Source of the DNA: a virus
Virus record (IMG/VR): IMGVR_UViG_3300042505_001210
Coordinates: 1-25,311 of that record
Length of the DNA: 25,311 bases
Reading direction: 5' to 3' (one strand)
Each line of letters begins with the position of its first letter. Positions within the stretch are counted from its first letter, which is position 1. Both the position numbers and the translations under genes were made by a program. Below are positions 14,738 to 21,559 of this stretch, one piece after another. Under the pieces are notes generated by a model. That model made no database searches and had not been told where the DNA came from. It saw nothing but the letters and a program-made list of their open reading frames with translations.

Positions 14738-16233
14738 AACTCACATCCCTTATAAAATGAATACAAAACCGCATCAATATCTTCCTTTACATAACCAGAT
14801 AAAGAAAACCAAATACCTGCGTGGAGTAAAAGCATTTCAACTTTGGTCATTCTTGACCTCTGAATAATATATTCACCAAAGTGCTCATAACCATTGGATT
14901 CAATATCTAGTTTGATACCATTACTCATATCCACACTAAACTTTTTAGAATTAATTTTATCATAGTTTCCCACTGCAGAATAATAAAGTTTTGCCCAATC
15001 ATATCTGGGGTCTCCGTAGATTTTATTTCCCCCAAAAGTTCCTCTGGGGTCAATAAACCAAACTTGATTCTTGTCATCGACAAGAGTGTTACTAAAAGTG
15101 CAGTCACCGTGAATAACCGTGTAATGAAGATTCTTGAGAAGATTATTTTCCATAATCTCTTCAAAACTTCTCATATCACAAAAAGGATTCCTACAAGACT
15201 TACGATTGATTTGAATTACTGGTTTAGAGAAATCCTCTATAATATGTCTAACCTGCATCACTCTCTGATACGGTTTAAACATATAAGTATCAGCACAATC
15301 ATAATCATTATTTGGAGCACATTCATTAATTGAATGTAATTCTTGAAGTGCATCACAATAATTTTCAATTATCCAATCCTTACCTTGCTTTATATCCCAA
15401 GCGTGTTTTCCTTCCACTTTAGACATAATTAAAGGTTCTGTAGAATAAATTTTTGGTATTCTTTGAAAATCATTCTTCACATAGGCATACCATTCTTTTT
15501 CTGCCTGATGAACTTTATCATATTTTGCGTCAATACATTTTTTATAGACCTTATCATCTTCAATTTTAACTTCATTGAAAAATCGATGATTGACTGCTTT
15601 ATTCAATAGTTCCTCATACTTATCTACAGTCCCAACCTCAAAGCAATCGTGATTTGTAAAGGATGATATCTCATAAGGCATATAAGTATCAGATAAAAAT
15701 CCTCTCACCAATGACTTATCAGTTTTTAAATTTTCAAATCTTTGCTTATTTTTAAAAGCAAAAAATCCCGATACTCCCTTTTCTTGAGAAGGAATGTTTT
15801 TAAAGACTCCATTCTCCAGTGACCACCGACAATCAAAATTACCTGCAAGTCCCACAAGCATTTCATTATCAAACTCAAACTCCTGCTCCCGTTCAAAGAA
15901 CAAATCAGACCAGGTGATAATAAATGGTTCTCCATCAGGAACATTTTGAAGTGCTGATTGAATACCTGCAGCAGTTCCTTCCTCTTCAGTCTGCATAAGA
16001 ATGTAATTATCAAAATTACTAATCTCACAAATATAATGCAAAAGCATTTTAAAGTGAGTATCGCCAATGATAATGACTGTTTTATCTCTGTATATTTCCA
16101 GAGTCTGCTCAATCATTGGTTTGCCATAAACTGGCACCAAACACTTTGGGCGATTCATTGTATATTTGCCCAGACGAGTGCCTTTTCCACCTGCCTGGAC
16201 AATTACATACTTAATATCTTTATGAGTAATCAT
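14710..16233 (-). CDS. Fused sugar nucleotidyltransferase and APH-type kinase
   Basis: 507 residues in two domains. Residues 1-225 form a nucleotidyltransferase: VQAGGKGTRLGKYTMNRPKC (12-31) is the G-G-x-G-T-R-x...R-P-K NTP-binding loop, and ITWSDLFF holds the metal Asp. Residues 240-507 are an aminoglycoside/choline-kinase-type domain with the catalytic loop HGDCTFSN (375-382) and the metal site IDPRG (394-398). One protein could phosphorylate a sugar or small alcohol and then activate it with CTP or GTP, like a LicC-LicA pair or the HddA/HddC pair of the GDP-heptose route. It overlaps the SIS gene by ATGA and the HAD gene by 28 bases. Substrate unknown. Confidence 0.8.
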   Translation of the reverse strand: MITHKDIKYVIVQAGGKGTRLGKYTMNRPKCLVPVYGKPMIEQTLEIYRDKTVIIIGDTHFKMLLHYICEISNFDNYILMQTEEEGTAAGIQSALQNVPDGEPFIITWSDLFFEREQEFEFDNEMLVGLAGNFDCRWSLENGVFKNIPSQEKGVSGFFAFKNKQRFENLKTDKSLVRGFLSDTYMPYEISSFTNHDCFEVGTVDKYEELLNKAVNHRFFNEVKIEDDKVYKKCIDAKYDKVHQAEKEWYAYVKNDFQRIPKIYSTEPLIMSKVEGKHAWDIKQGKDWIIENYCDALQELHSINECAPNNDYDCADTYMFKPYQRVMQVRHIIEDFSKPVIQINRKSCRNPFCDMRSFEEIMENNLLKNLHYTVIHGDCTFSNTLVDDKNQVWFIDPRGTFGGNKIYGDPRYDWAKLYYSAVGNYDKINSKKFSVDMSNGIKLDIESNGYEHFGEYIIQRSRMTKVEMLLLHAGIWFSLSGYVKEDIDAVLYSFYKGCELWTEAITLI

Positions 16234-16805
16234 ACAACTGTCTTTCCAATACTACCACCTGGATGGTTTTGCACAAACTGTTTGAGTGTAAGATTTTTTC
16301 TTCTTGATATTTCACAAGCAACAGATTGAAGAAAGATTGTGAAGATTGCAATTGAAGAAGTTGGCACAATATTCAAATGATCTGCTTCTTTATCGACGTG
16401 CAAGTTAATATCAAGAGATGAATATTTTTGAGATTGATTACCATTATTAGAGTGAATGGATACAATCTTACAGTTTTTATGACTTACGTGATGTAAAAAA
16501 TTAACCAGTTCATCAGTGTTTCCACTTTTTGATACTGCGATTAAAAGGTCATTCTCATCAATTACCCCCATATCACCGTGAACACTATCAACAGCATCAA
16601 TAAAAAAACAAGGGACTCCGATTGAAGATATTGTAGATGTTGCTTTAGCAGCAACATGACCGTTCTTACCAATTCCTGTAAGGAGAATTTTTCCCTTACA
16701 ATTCATAATAAGGTCTATCATCTTCTCTACATTTTCATCCTCAAGATGCTCATAAGAAGTTTGAAGTGATTCAATATGAGATTTATAAAAGTCCCTTACC
16801 GACAT
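16230..16805 (-). CDS. SIS-domain sugar-phosphate isomerase (KdsD/KpsF-like, no CBS)
   Basis: 191 residues of a single SIS domain: ILLTGIGKNGHVAAKATST (40-58), HGDMGVI (76-82), VSKSGNTDE (91-99) and the C-terminal NHPGGSIGK that is typical of arabinose-5-phosphate isomerases (KdsD, KpsF, GutQ). Full-length KdsD carries two CBS domains; this one stops right after HPGGSIGK. Free-standing SIS forms also include GmhA (sedoheptulose-7-phosphate isomerase), but the terminal motif points to the KpsF group. It would interconvert an aldose and a ketose phosphate as the first step of the module with the HAD and fused kinase genes. Overlaps Fcl by 10 bases. Confidence 0.82.
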   Translation of the reverse strand: MSVRDFYKSHIESLQTSYEHLEDENVEKMIDLIMNCKGKILLTGIGKNGHVAAKATSTISSIGVPCFFIDAVDSVHGDMGVIDENDLLIAVSKSGNTDELVNFLHHVSHKNCKIVSIHSNNGNQSQKYSSLDINLHVDKEADHLNIVPTSSIAIFTIFLQSVACEISRRKNLTLKQFVQNHPGGSIGKTVV

Positions 16806-17725
16806 TCTTTATACCATTGATAAGTTGACTCAATACCTTCACGAAGTCCAATCTTTGGTTGCCATCCAATTGCTTTAATCTTATCTACATTCAAAACTTT
16901 GCGAGGAGTGCCATTTGGTTTAGTTGTATCCCAATTAATATCACGACGATATCCAACAACATCAGCAATCATTTCTGCCAGTTGTTTGATTGTTACATCT
17001 TCACCAGTTCCAACATTGATATGCTCTGCTTCTTCATATTTTTTCATACAAACATAACACGCTTCTGCAAGGTCATCGACGTGCAGAAACTCCCTCATTG
17101 CCGACCCATCTCCCCACAATTTAACTTCATAATGCTCACTATGCTGAAGAGCACCGTGAAACTTGGCAATCAGTGCTGGAAAAACGTGGGATGTCTCTAG
17201 ATTAAAATTATCATTAGGACCATAAAGATTTGTAGGCATCAACGAAATTGCATTGAAACCATACTGTTGACGATATGCCTGGCACATCATAATTCCAGCA
17301 ATCTTTGCAATCGCATATGCATCATTCGTTGGTTCCAGAGGACCAGTCATTAGTTGGTCTTCTGTGATTGGTTGAGTTGCAAACTTGGGATAAATGCAGG
17401 ATGAACCAAGAAACAGAAGTTTCTTCACACCAAAATTATAAGACTGTTGAATGATATTAGTTTGAATTTGAAGATTCTCTGTAAGAAAATCTGCCTTGTA
17501 AGTATTGTTTGCCATAATACCACCAACTTTAGCAGCAGCAAGAAAAACATATTCGGGTTCTTCTGAACAGAAGTATCTTTCAGTTCCATCTTGATTTGTA
17601 AAATCAACATCATCACGAGTTCCTTTGATGATGTTGGTATATCCTTTACTCTCAAGATTTCTCACGATTGCTGACCCAACCATCCCATTGGCACCAGCAA
17701 CTAATACTCTAGAATTATTGTCCAT
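16796..17725 (-). CDS. fcl: GDP-L-fucose synthase
   Basis: 309 residues from ATG 17725; a longer frame from TTG 17743 overlaps the Gmd gene and does not align. Fcl (WcaG) converts GDP-4-keto-6-deoxymannose to GDP-L-fucose by epimerisation at C3 and C5 and NADPH reduction. Diagnostic parts: [14 protein letters not shown] near the N-terminus, [15 protein letters not shown] with the catalytic Ser, [18 protein letters not shown] with the Tyr-x-x-x-Lys pair, and [17 protein letters not shown]. Length matches the family (about 310-320). It follows gmd with an 11-base overlap. All catalytic residues that I can check are present. Confidence 0.95.
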   Translation of the reverse strand: MDNNSRVLVAGANGMVGSAIVRNLESKGYTNIIKGTRDDVDFTNQDGTERYFCSEEPEYVFLAAAKVGGIMANNTYKADFLTENLQIQTNIIQQSYNFGVKKLLFLGSSCIYPKFATQPITEDQLMTGPLEPTNDAYAIAKIAGIMMCQAYRQQYGFNAISLMPTNLYGPNDNFNLETSHVFPALIAKFHGALQHSEHYEVKLWGDGSAMREFLHVDDLAEACYVCMKKYEEAEHINVGTGEDVTIKQLAEMIADVVGYRRDINWDTTKPNGTPRKVLNVDKIKAIGWQPKIGLREGIESTYQWYKECR

Positions 17726-18716
17726 AAATGCACATATCCTCAATCAATTGGTCAAATGTAATTTTAGGTTCCCAACCTAGTTTCTCCTTTGCCTTTGAGG
17801 CATCACCTAATAAGGTCTCTACTTCAGCAGGTCTAAAATATTTAGGATTGACCTTAATAACTTCTTTTCCGGTAAAAACATCATATCCAATCTCATCCAA
17901 ACCATCACCCCTCCAGGTAATTTGCATTCCAAAGTAAAGTGCCGCTTTTTCAACAAACTCACGCACAGAGTATTGTTCTCCAGTAGCAATCACATAATCT
18001 TCTGGAGTTTCCTGCTGCAACATCAACCACATTGCTTCAACGTAATCTTTAGCGTGACCCCAGTCACGTTTTGCATTTAGATTACCCAACTCAAGAATAC
18101 TTTGCTGTCCTGTAGAAATTCTTGAAAGAGCACGAGTAATCTTTCTGGTAACAAAAGTTTCGCCCCTGCGCGGAGATTCGTGATTAAAAAGAATACCCGT
18201 ACAAGCGTACATCCCATACGATTCCCGATAGTTTTTGGTAATCCAGTAGGCATAAAGTTTTGCTACACCATATGGAGAACGAGGATAGAATGGAGTGGTT
18301 TCTTTTTGAGGAATTTCCTGAACAAGACCATATAATTCACTTGTTGATGCCTGATAGATTCTTACTTTATCTTCCATACCCAGAAGACGCACTGCTTCCA
18401 GAACACGCAGAGTTCCCACAGCATCCACATCAGCAGTGTATTCAGGCATCTCAAAGGATACTTTGACGTGACTCTGAGCACCCAGATTATAAATCTCATC
18501 TGGTTGGACCTGTTGTATTACTCTTACAAGATTTGTGGAATCAGTAAGATCACCATAATGCAACTTAATCCTGTTGTAAATATGGTCAATTCTTTGAGTA
18601 TTAATTTGAGATGCACGACGAATAATACCGTGAACTTCATATCCCCTTTCTAAAAGAAATTCTGCAAGGTAAGAACCGTCTTGACCTGCAATTCCTGAAA
18701 TTAACGCTTTTTTCAT
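17715..18716 (-). CDS. gmd: GDP-mannose 4,6-dehydratase
   Basis: 333 residues from ATG 18716, which overlaps the upstream stop as ATGA; a TTG nine bases earlier is not needed. Gmd removes water from GDP-D-mannose to give GDP-4-keto-6-deoxy-D-mannose, the first committed step to GDP-L-fucose. Visible features: [20 protein letters not shown] (NADP site), [29 protein letters not shown] (catalytic Thr/Glu), [12 protein letters not shown] (Tyr-Lys), [16 protein letters not shown] (GDP and NADP contact) and [17 protein letters not shown]. The protein is complete and all catalytic elements are in place. GDP-mannose is not made by any gene in the window, so it must come from the host. Confidence 0.97.
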   Translation of the reverse strand: MKKALISGIAGQDGSYLAEFLLERGYEVHGIIRRASQINTQRIDHIYNRIKLHYGDLTDSTNLVRVIQQVQPDEIYNLGAQSHVKVSFEMPEYTADVDAVGTLRVLEAVRLLGMEDKVRIYQASTSELYGLVQEIPQKETTPFYPRSPYGVAKLYAYWITKNYRESYGMYACTGILFNHESPRRGETFVTRKITRALSRISTGQQSILELGNLNAKRDWGHAKDYVEAMWLMLQQETPEDYVIATGEQYSVREFVEKAALYFGMQITWRGDGLDEIGYDVFTGKEVIKVNPKYFRPAEVETLLGDASKAKEKLGWEPKITFDQLIEDMCIYGQ

Positions 18717-19537
18717 ACTTCGCAATTTGTAAAATCTATTTGACCATTTCGAGTTGCCCAGATTGGATACTCTTTACCATAAGTATTCCAAACATTTGCT
18801 TGTGCGTGACCAACCGGAATACCGGTCATTCCAGCAGCATTCCAAATTGTTTCATAGGTGTCATCCTCGTGAAAAGTAAAGTCGTGAGATTCTGCCTGCT
18901 GTTTCAAAAGCAAAGACAAGATAGATTGGTCGTGCCTATTTTCTATAAAAATGGAATCATTAGATAGACTTGAACGACTATCATCCAAATACTTTCCACC
19001 ATCCTCAACACAAATATCCATCCATTTCCTAACCAACTCTCTCATCATAAGAGTATTCTTGAGAAAGAAGATACCAGAAATAATTTGCCGTGTCATCAGA
19101 TATTCATCATTATCTCCAAGTATATGACGATATGTATCCATCTTTGTCCACTGAATTTCTGGCAAGTCTAGTGTAAAGAATACACCTTCAGTCTCTAGAC
19201 ATTCCTGATAATACTGCTGAAGTTTCTCCAATCCATTTTTATTCAACTCACAACCAGAATCAACATAAAGAAGCACTTCATTTTCAGGAATAGTATCAAG
19301 TGCTTTTAAAACAAAATAAGGTTTACATGCATAATACCCATAATATCGTCCAGGCATTCCTAAACGAGGTGCCATCATTGGTTTAGCGTATTCTTCCCAG
19401 AATGAATTGTTTTCTAAATCAGATTCTCCAAATTCCAGAATAGAATCAAATACTTCAAAATTTTCTGCTTGTTTTCTAATTCTACTTTTACCTATAGAGA
19501 AATTCTCATCTCCAAAGTAAGTTAAATGCAACTTCAT
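18713..19537 (-). CDS. Predicted glycosyltransferase, first gene of the sugar operon
   Basis: 274 residues from ATG 19537; a GTG six bases earlier is possible. It starts [19 protein letters not shown], followed by [20 protein letters not shown] and [16 protein letters not shown] near 90-105. YVDSGCE is a D-x-G/D-type metal site at the end of a Rossmann-like strand, as in GT-A capsular transferases of marine viruses and bacteria. The [19 protein letters not shown] block, with its HDQS, is the usual late motif of the same enzymes. I do not recognise a numbered family. No Shine-Dalgarno is visible. It is first in the run of overlapping genes that includes gmd and fcl and lies just after the leader RNA and terminator. 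Confidence 0.7.
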   Translation of the reverse strand: MKLHLTYFGDENFSIGKSRIRKQAENFEVFDSILEFGESDLENNSFWEEYAKPMMAPRLGMPGRYYGYYACKPYFVLKALDTIPENEVLLYVDSGCELNKNGLEKLQQYYQECLETEGVFFTLDLPEIQWTKMDTYRHILGDNDEYLMTRQIISGIFFLKNTLMMRELVRKWMDICVEDGGKYLDDSRSSLSNDSIFIENRHDQSILSLLLKQQAESHDFTFHEDDTYETIWNAAGMTGIPVGHAQANVWNTYGKEYPIWATRNGQIDFTNCEV

Positions 19538-19560
19538 ACACACTAAAGTATTATTTTGTC

Positions 19561-19589
19561 ATTATAGCAAAAAAGGAGAGTTTATGCAA
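19561..19589 (-). promoter_or_regulatory. Possible sigma-70 promoter inside the terminator
   Basis: TTGCAT (19584-19589), 17 bases, then TATAAT (19561-19566) on the minus strand. The -10 is consensus, the -35 matches four of six. If used, it would start near 19553, bypass the terminator and leave only about 15 bases before ATG 19537. It overlaps the terminator hairpin, so the same bases may serve both. Confidence 0.45.
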
Positions 19590-19595
19590 CTCTCC
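19569..19595 (-). terminator. Intrinsic terminator before the sugar operon
   Basis: On the minus strand GGAGAGTT (19588-19595) and AACTCTCC (19575-19582) form an 8-bp stem with loop GCATA, followed by TTTTTT (19569-19574). It lies between the leader RNA and the first sugar gene, the place of an attenuator. An upstream GCAACTC (19611-19617) is complementary to GAGTTGC (19586-19592) and could form a competing antiterminator. Confidence 0.85.
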
Positions 19596-19602
19596 CTTTA
19601 GT

Positions 19603-19740
19603 ATATAACGGAGTTGCGCTTCTCCAGACTGCTCGCCACTTGCCCTTTGACTGGAGGCAAGAAACCAGGCGGGGTTTCCCCATCCACACCAGTCGGCATA
19701 TTTAATGTCCAATCCGACGAGGACAAAATGGGTCATTGAC
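19603..19740 (-). ncRNA. Candidate structured leader RNA (riboswitch-like, perhaps wcaG motif)
   Basis: This stretch is clearly more GC-rich than its surroundings and full of complementary pieces: GGGGAAACCCC hairpin (19671-19681), CTTGCC/GGCAAG hairpin (19656-19661 with 19639-19644) whose loop holds CCAGTC, and an upstream GACTGG (19689-19694) that could pair with that loop as a pseudoknot. GGAG/CTCC near 19611-19626 could sequester the antiterminator strand. The wcaG RNA motif is a known conserved structure in cyanophages, found upstream of exopolysaccharide genes including wcaG (fcl), which is in this operon. I could not compare it with the consensus. An open frame runs through it (stop at 19551), but codon use is unlike the phage genes. 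Confidence 0.6.
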
Positions 19741-19747
19741 TCCACCA

Positions 19748-19767
19748 CCTAGTTTATCCTAACTAGG
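19748..19767 (-). other. Hairpin over the stop of the small membrane protein gene
   Basis: CCTAGTT and AACTAGG form a perfect 7-bp stem with a 6-nt loop that includes the TAG stop at 19759-19761. There is no T-run after it on the minus strand, so it is not a classic terminator. It might protect the mRNA 3' end or mark the 5' boundary of the leader RNA. Confidence 0.4.
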
Positions 19768-20004
19768 AAAGGTTAGTTGAATAAGTTTTGGAATCTCAAT
19801 TGCAGCATAGAAACCACAAAGAATGAGAATGTCCCAAAACTTATACTTGATTGCAAAGGGAATGACAAAAGCATTACCAACACATTTTACAAGTAGTCCA
19901 ACTTTGGGATCTCCCCATAAAAGGACAAAGTATCCTGATAGAAGGAGAATGTTTCCAATGTATCTTAATACATCAGTGTTTTTCATAAGGGGGGATTTCA
20001 TCAC
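19759..20004 (-). CDS. Small membrane protein (81 aa)
   Basis: An 81-residue protein with three hydrophobic stretches: IGNILLLSGYFVLLWG (about 16-31), VGLLVKCVGNAFVIPFAI (35-52) and FWDILILCGFYAAIEI (56-71). The loops carry single charges, giving a compact three-helix membrane protein. It is reminiscent of conserved small cyanophage membrane proteins, but I know no function. Three possible start codons are close together (20004, 20001 and 19986) and the Shine-Dalgarno is poor, so the start is uncertain. It is third in the operon from the 20522-20550 promoter. Its stop lies in a hairpin. Confidence 0.7.
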   Translation of the reverse strand: MMKSPLMKNTDVLRYIGNILLLSGYFVLLWGDPKVGLLVKCVGNAFVIPFAIKYKFWDILILCGFYAAIEIPKLIQLTFPS

Positions 20005-20016
20005 CGACCAGTACTT

Positions 20017-20286
20017 TTAGAGACTCTCCGTGTCTTCGTCATCTCCTTTCACATAAGCAGGAACCGTATCAGGATCTAACCAACAGGTGTAATTATGGTC
20101 CTCCATTGCAGTCATAAGTTGCATTTCATTATCCAAAAGATACATATCTCGGTATCTTCCAGTATAAGAATCTACTTTCTGAATACGATAGTCAGGTTTG
20201 CCATTGATTTCTAGAATGCCGCATTGAATATAGCGATATGGAAACCGCTCAAGAAGAACGGTTGGTTTCCTAACAACTTTCATCAT
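20017..20286 (-). CDS. Conserved hypothetical protein (89 aa)
   Basis: An 89-residue soluble protein, MKVVRKPTVLLERFPYRYI at the N-terminus, beta-strand-rich, ending in an acidic tail GDDEDTESL. ATG 20286 overlaps the stop of the upstream gene by 4 bases (ATGA); a second ATG follows directly. No catalytic motif or known family is visible. The operon position between two other small cyanophage genes, and the clean overlap, support it as a real gene. Confidence 0.7.
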   Translation of the reverse strand: MMKVVRKPTVLLERFPYRYIQCGILEINGKPDYRIQKVDSYTGRYRDMYLLDNEMQLMTAMEDHNYTCWLDPDTVPAYVKGDDEDTESL

Positions 20287-20498
20287 GCAACCTCTACAGT
20301 TTCAAGATCTTGAGCGACATACTCCATAAGCATTTCATAGTCGTCAAGAGGGTCACCCGAAAATACAACCCCTACATTTTCATAGTAGCGGCGCACCTTT
20401 TTATAAAGTTTCGGATTCTTTACATCAAGGTAGATTTCCCCGTTAGCAGCAAGACGAAGAGTGCTAACATCTTTCTTGAATTTTGAGATCAGAGACAT
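20283..20498 (-). CDS. Conserved hypothetical protein (71 aa)
   Basis: First gene after the promoter at 20522-20550. The 71 residues begin MSLISKFKKDVSTLRLAANG and continue through KNPKLYKKVRRYYENVGVVF to an acidic C-terminus. It is a soluble alpha/beta protein of the kind repeated in many cyanomyovirus early regions. I cannot give a function. The leader is only about 17 bases and has no strong Shine-Dalgarno (GAGC at some distance from the ATG). Confidence 0.7.
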   Translation of the reverse strand: MSLISKFKKDVSTLRLAANGEIYLDVKNPKLYKKVRRYYENVGVVFSGDPLDDYEMLMEYVAQDLETVEVA

Positions 20499-20521
20499 TG
20501 TTTTGTTTTGTTTGCTCTAGT

Positions 20522-20550
20522 ATTATAAGGTGTTTGAGACTTTATGTCAA
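20522..20550 (-). promoter_or_regulatory. Consensus sigma-70 promoter
   Basis: TTGACA (20545-20550) and TATAAT (20522-20527) on the minus strand, exactly 17 bases apart. It would drive the three small genes at 19759-20498 and then run into the leader RNA and terminator before the sugar operon, so it is the best visible promoter for the candidate riboswitch. Confidence 0.9.
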
Positions 20551-20553
20551 GTG

Positions 20554-20573
20554 TGCCAGTGAAGAAACTGGCA
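20554..20573 (-). other. Hairpin just after tRNA-Pro
   Basis: TGCCAGT and ACTGGCA form a perfect 7-bp stem with a 6-nt loop, two bases after the tRNA-Pro discriminator base. There is no T-run. It could help 3' processing of the tRNA or act as a weak terminator ahead of the next promoter. Confidence 0.4.
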
Positions 20574-20575
20574 AG

Positions 20576-20651
20576 TCCGGATACTTGGATTTGAACCAAG
20601 ATTTTTCCACTTCCCAAAAGTGGTGCCATAACCAAGTTAGGCGATATCCGG
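20576..20651 (-). tRNA. tRNA-Pro (anticodon TGG)
   Basis: The minus strand folds as a complete 76-nt cloverleaf: acceptor CCGGATA/TATCCGG, D-arm GCC/GGC with loop containing TTGGTTA, anticodon stem CCACT/AGTGG with loop TTTGGGA (anticodon TGG), and T-arm CTTGG/CCAAG with loop TTCAAAT. The discriminator base is A and no CCA is encoded. It would read CCA and CCN proline codons. Its first 15 bases are also the end of the HNH endonuclease gene, whose stop TAA is at 20637-20639. Confidence 0.92.
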
Positions 20652-21140
20652 GAGTATTAGTTGATTAGCATGAACTGCCGAATGGCAACAAGCACATAGT
20701 AACACACAACCCTGTATTTCGTCAAGTATTCTATTTTGATTCCAACAACGAATGTTGGCAAATTTTGGATCTTTTTTTGATGGGTTTAAATGATGAACGT
20801 GTAGTGCTGATGAATATTTATTATATCCGCAAGAAACACATTTTCCACCCATAGATTCAATAATAAAATCTCTTTTTTTCTTTCCCAATTCTAGGGTATA
20901 AGAATTATGACACTTTCCACAAACTCGTTTTTTGTGACCGTAAAACTTTTCTGGATTAGTTTCACCACACATTCCACATTTGTGTGAAGTTTTTGAATTG
21001 TTTATAGAAGTATATTTTGATTTTAAATCATACTTTTTACACCAATGTCTAATGGAAGAGAGAGATTTATTTTCTTGTTTTGAAATGTCATTCATTGACA
21101 TTCCATCTTCAAGCATTTTTTCCAATGATTTCTTATCCAT
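20637..21140 (-). CDS. Free-standing HNH homing endonuclease overlapping tRNA-Pro
   Basis: 167 residues. The N-terminus has a helix-turn-helix-like part (MSMNDISKQENKSLSSIRHW, 14-33), then a zinc ribbon (Cys55, Cys58, Cys74, Cys77), then a Cys-rich HNH domain: CVSCG (101-105), HVHHLNP (114-120), and CACCHSAVH (149-157). This is the build of zinc-containing HNH proteins in phage genomes. The last four residues (PDIA) and the stop are encoded by the tRNA-Pro 5' end, so the gene appears inserted precisely against the tRNA. Expression signals are unusual: a consensus early promoter, a long hairpin reaching to one base before the ATG, and a late promoter in the hairpin loop. Its target is probably the tRNA-Pro locus of phages lacking it (inference). 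Confidence 0.85.
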   Translation of the reverse strand: MDKKSLEKMLEDGMSMNDISKQENKSLSSIRHWCKKYDLKSKYTSINNSKTSHKCGMCGETNPEKFYGHKKRVCGKCHNSYTLELGKKKRDFIIESMGGKCVSCGYNKYSSALHVHHLNPSKKDPKFANIRCWNQNRILDEIQGCVLLCACCHSAVHANQLILPDIA

Positions 21141-21141
21141 A

Positions 21142-21184
21142 TAGTTTAGGTTAGGTATATTATTATTTATACCAACCTAAACTA
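21142..21184 (-). promoter_or_regulatory. Start-blocking hairpin with embedded late promoter (HNH gene)
   Basis: Arms 21168-21184 and 21142-21159 pair over 17 bp with one bulged base around an 8-nt loop; the 3' arm ends one base before ATG 21140. An exact TATAAATA (21164-21171) covers the loop and the top of the 5' arm. A transcript from upstream contains the full hairpin and hides the start; a late transcript starting near 21158 keeps only the 3' arm and leaves the start free. Confidence 0.8.
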
Positions 21185-21298
21185 TTTAGTTCGGTGTATA
21201 AGCATTATACCCATAACGGGCGGAACTGTCAAGCACATCCCAATGATAAAGAGTCCTATCGGACTATTCAATATAGTTTCTACAATATGAAAAATCAT
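21182..21298 (-). CDS. Small membrane protein (38 aa)
   Basis: ATG 21298 overlaps the upstream stop as ATGA, with GGAGGGG just before it, one of the best ribosome binding sites in this region. The 38-residue product is one hydrophobic helix pair (NSPIGLFIIGMCLTVPPVMG) with a basic C-terminus (LIHRTK). Its coding sequence contains the consensus promoter at 21204-21232, and its stop is in the hairpin before the HNH gene. No family is recognised. Confidence 0.65.
   Translation of the reverse strand: MIFHIVETILNSPIGLFIIGMCLTVPPVMGIMLIHRTK
21204..21232 (-). promoter_or_regulatory. Consensus sigma-70 promoter upstream of the HNH gene
   Basis: TTGACA (21227-21232) and TATAAT (21204-21209) on the minus strand, 17 bases apart, inside the 38-residue gene. 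Transcripts from it start near 21197 and include the whole hairpin, the HNH gene and tRNA-Pro. It is therefore also a promoter for the tRNA. Confidence 0.88.
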
Positions 21299-21480
21299 AC
21301 CCCCCTCCAATTTTTATATTCGTAATGAAAGTATTGGTCTACTGTATTATCCAGTGGTGGTGTTACATCCCAATCTGACCACTCTCTACAAAACTGTTTG
21401 ATATATTCATCATTTAATACACTTCTACCATAAGACCTTACAAAACAGGTCATAGCAAAACTATATCTTTGCTTATCCAT
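21295..21480 (-). CDS. Conserved hypothetical protein (61 aa)
   Basis: A 61-residue soluble protein, MDKQRYSFAMTCFVRSYGRS to DQYFHYEYKNWRGV, rich in aromatic and charged residues. It has no recognisable motif. The start overlaps the 28-residue gene upstream by 8 bases and the stop overlaps the next start. It belongs to the chain of tiny overlapping genes between 21182 and 22014. Confidence 0.65.
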   Translation of the reverse strand: MDKQRYSFAMTCFVRSYGRSVLNDEYIKQFCREWSDWDVTPPLDNTVDQYFHYEYKNWRGV

Positions 21481-21559
21481 ATGCGTGAGTCAAACCCCAT
21501 TGAATGAATAAAGCGATTGTCAAGAAAAGTATAACTGCTGATATTAAAGTATTAGTCAT
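21473..21559 (-). CDS. Tiny membrane protein (28 aa)
   Basis: ATG 21559 lies inside the end of the previous gene (GATGACTAA). The 28-residue product is one transmembrane helix, SAVILFLTIALFIQWG, with a short polar end. It overlaps its upstream and downstream neighbours, a hallmark of the compact cyanophage gene chains. The function is unknown; size and topology resemble small phage membrane-effector proteins, which is only a comparison. Confidence 0.55.
   Translation of the reverse strand: MTNTLISAVILFLTIALFIQWGLTHAYG

Noticed and set aside
15726-16112. Minus-strand open frame of 128 codons in another frame
   Set aside because: It lies wholly inside the nucleotidyltransferase domain of the fused gene and has no motif of its own.
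16230-16805. SIS gene as GmhA (heptose pathway)
   Set aside because: The terminal HPGGSIGK motif belongs to the KpsF/KdsD group; GmhA lacks it. The downstream pathway may still resemble the heptose route.
19551-19748. An open frame of 65 codons on the minus strand across the leader RNA
   Set aside because: It runs through the terminator and U-run, uses GC-rich codons unlike neighbouring genes, and the pairing pattern points to structured RNA. A very small gene is not fully excluded.
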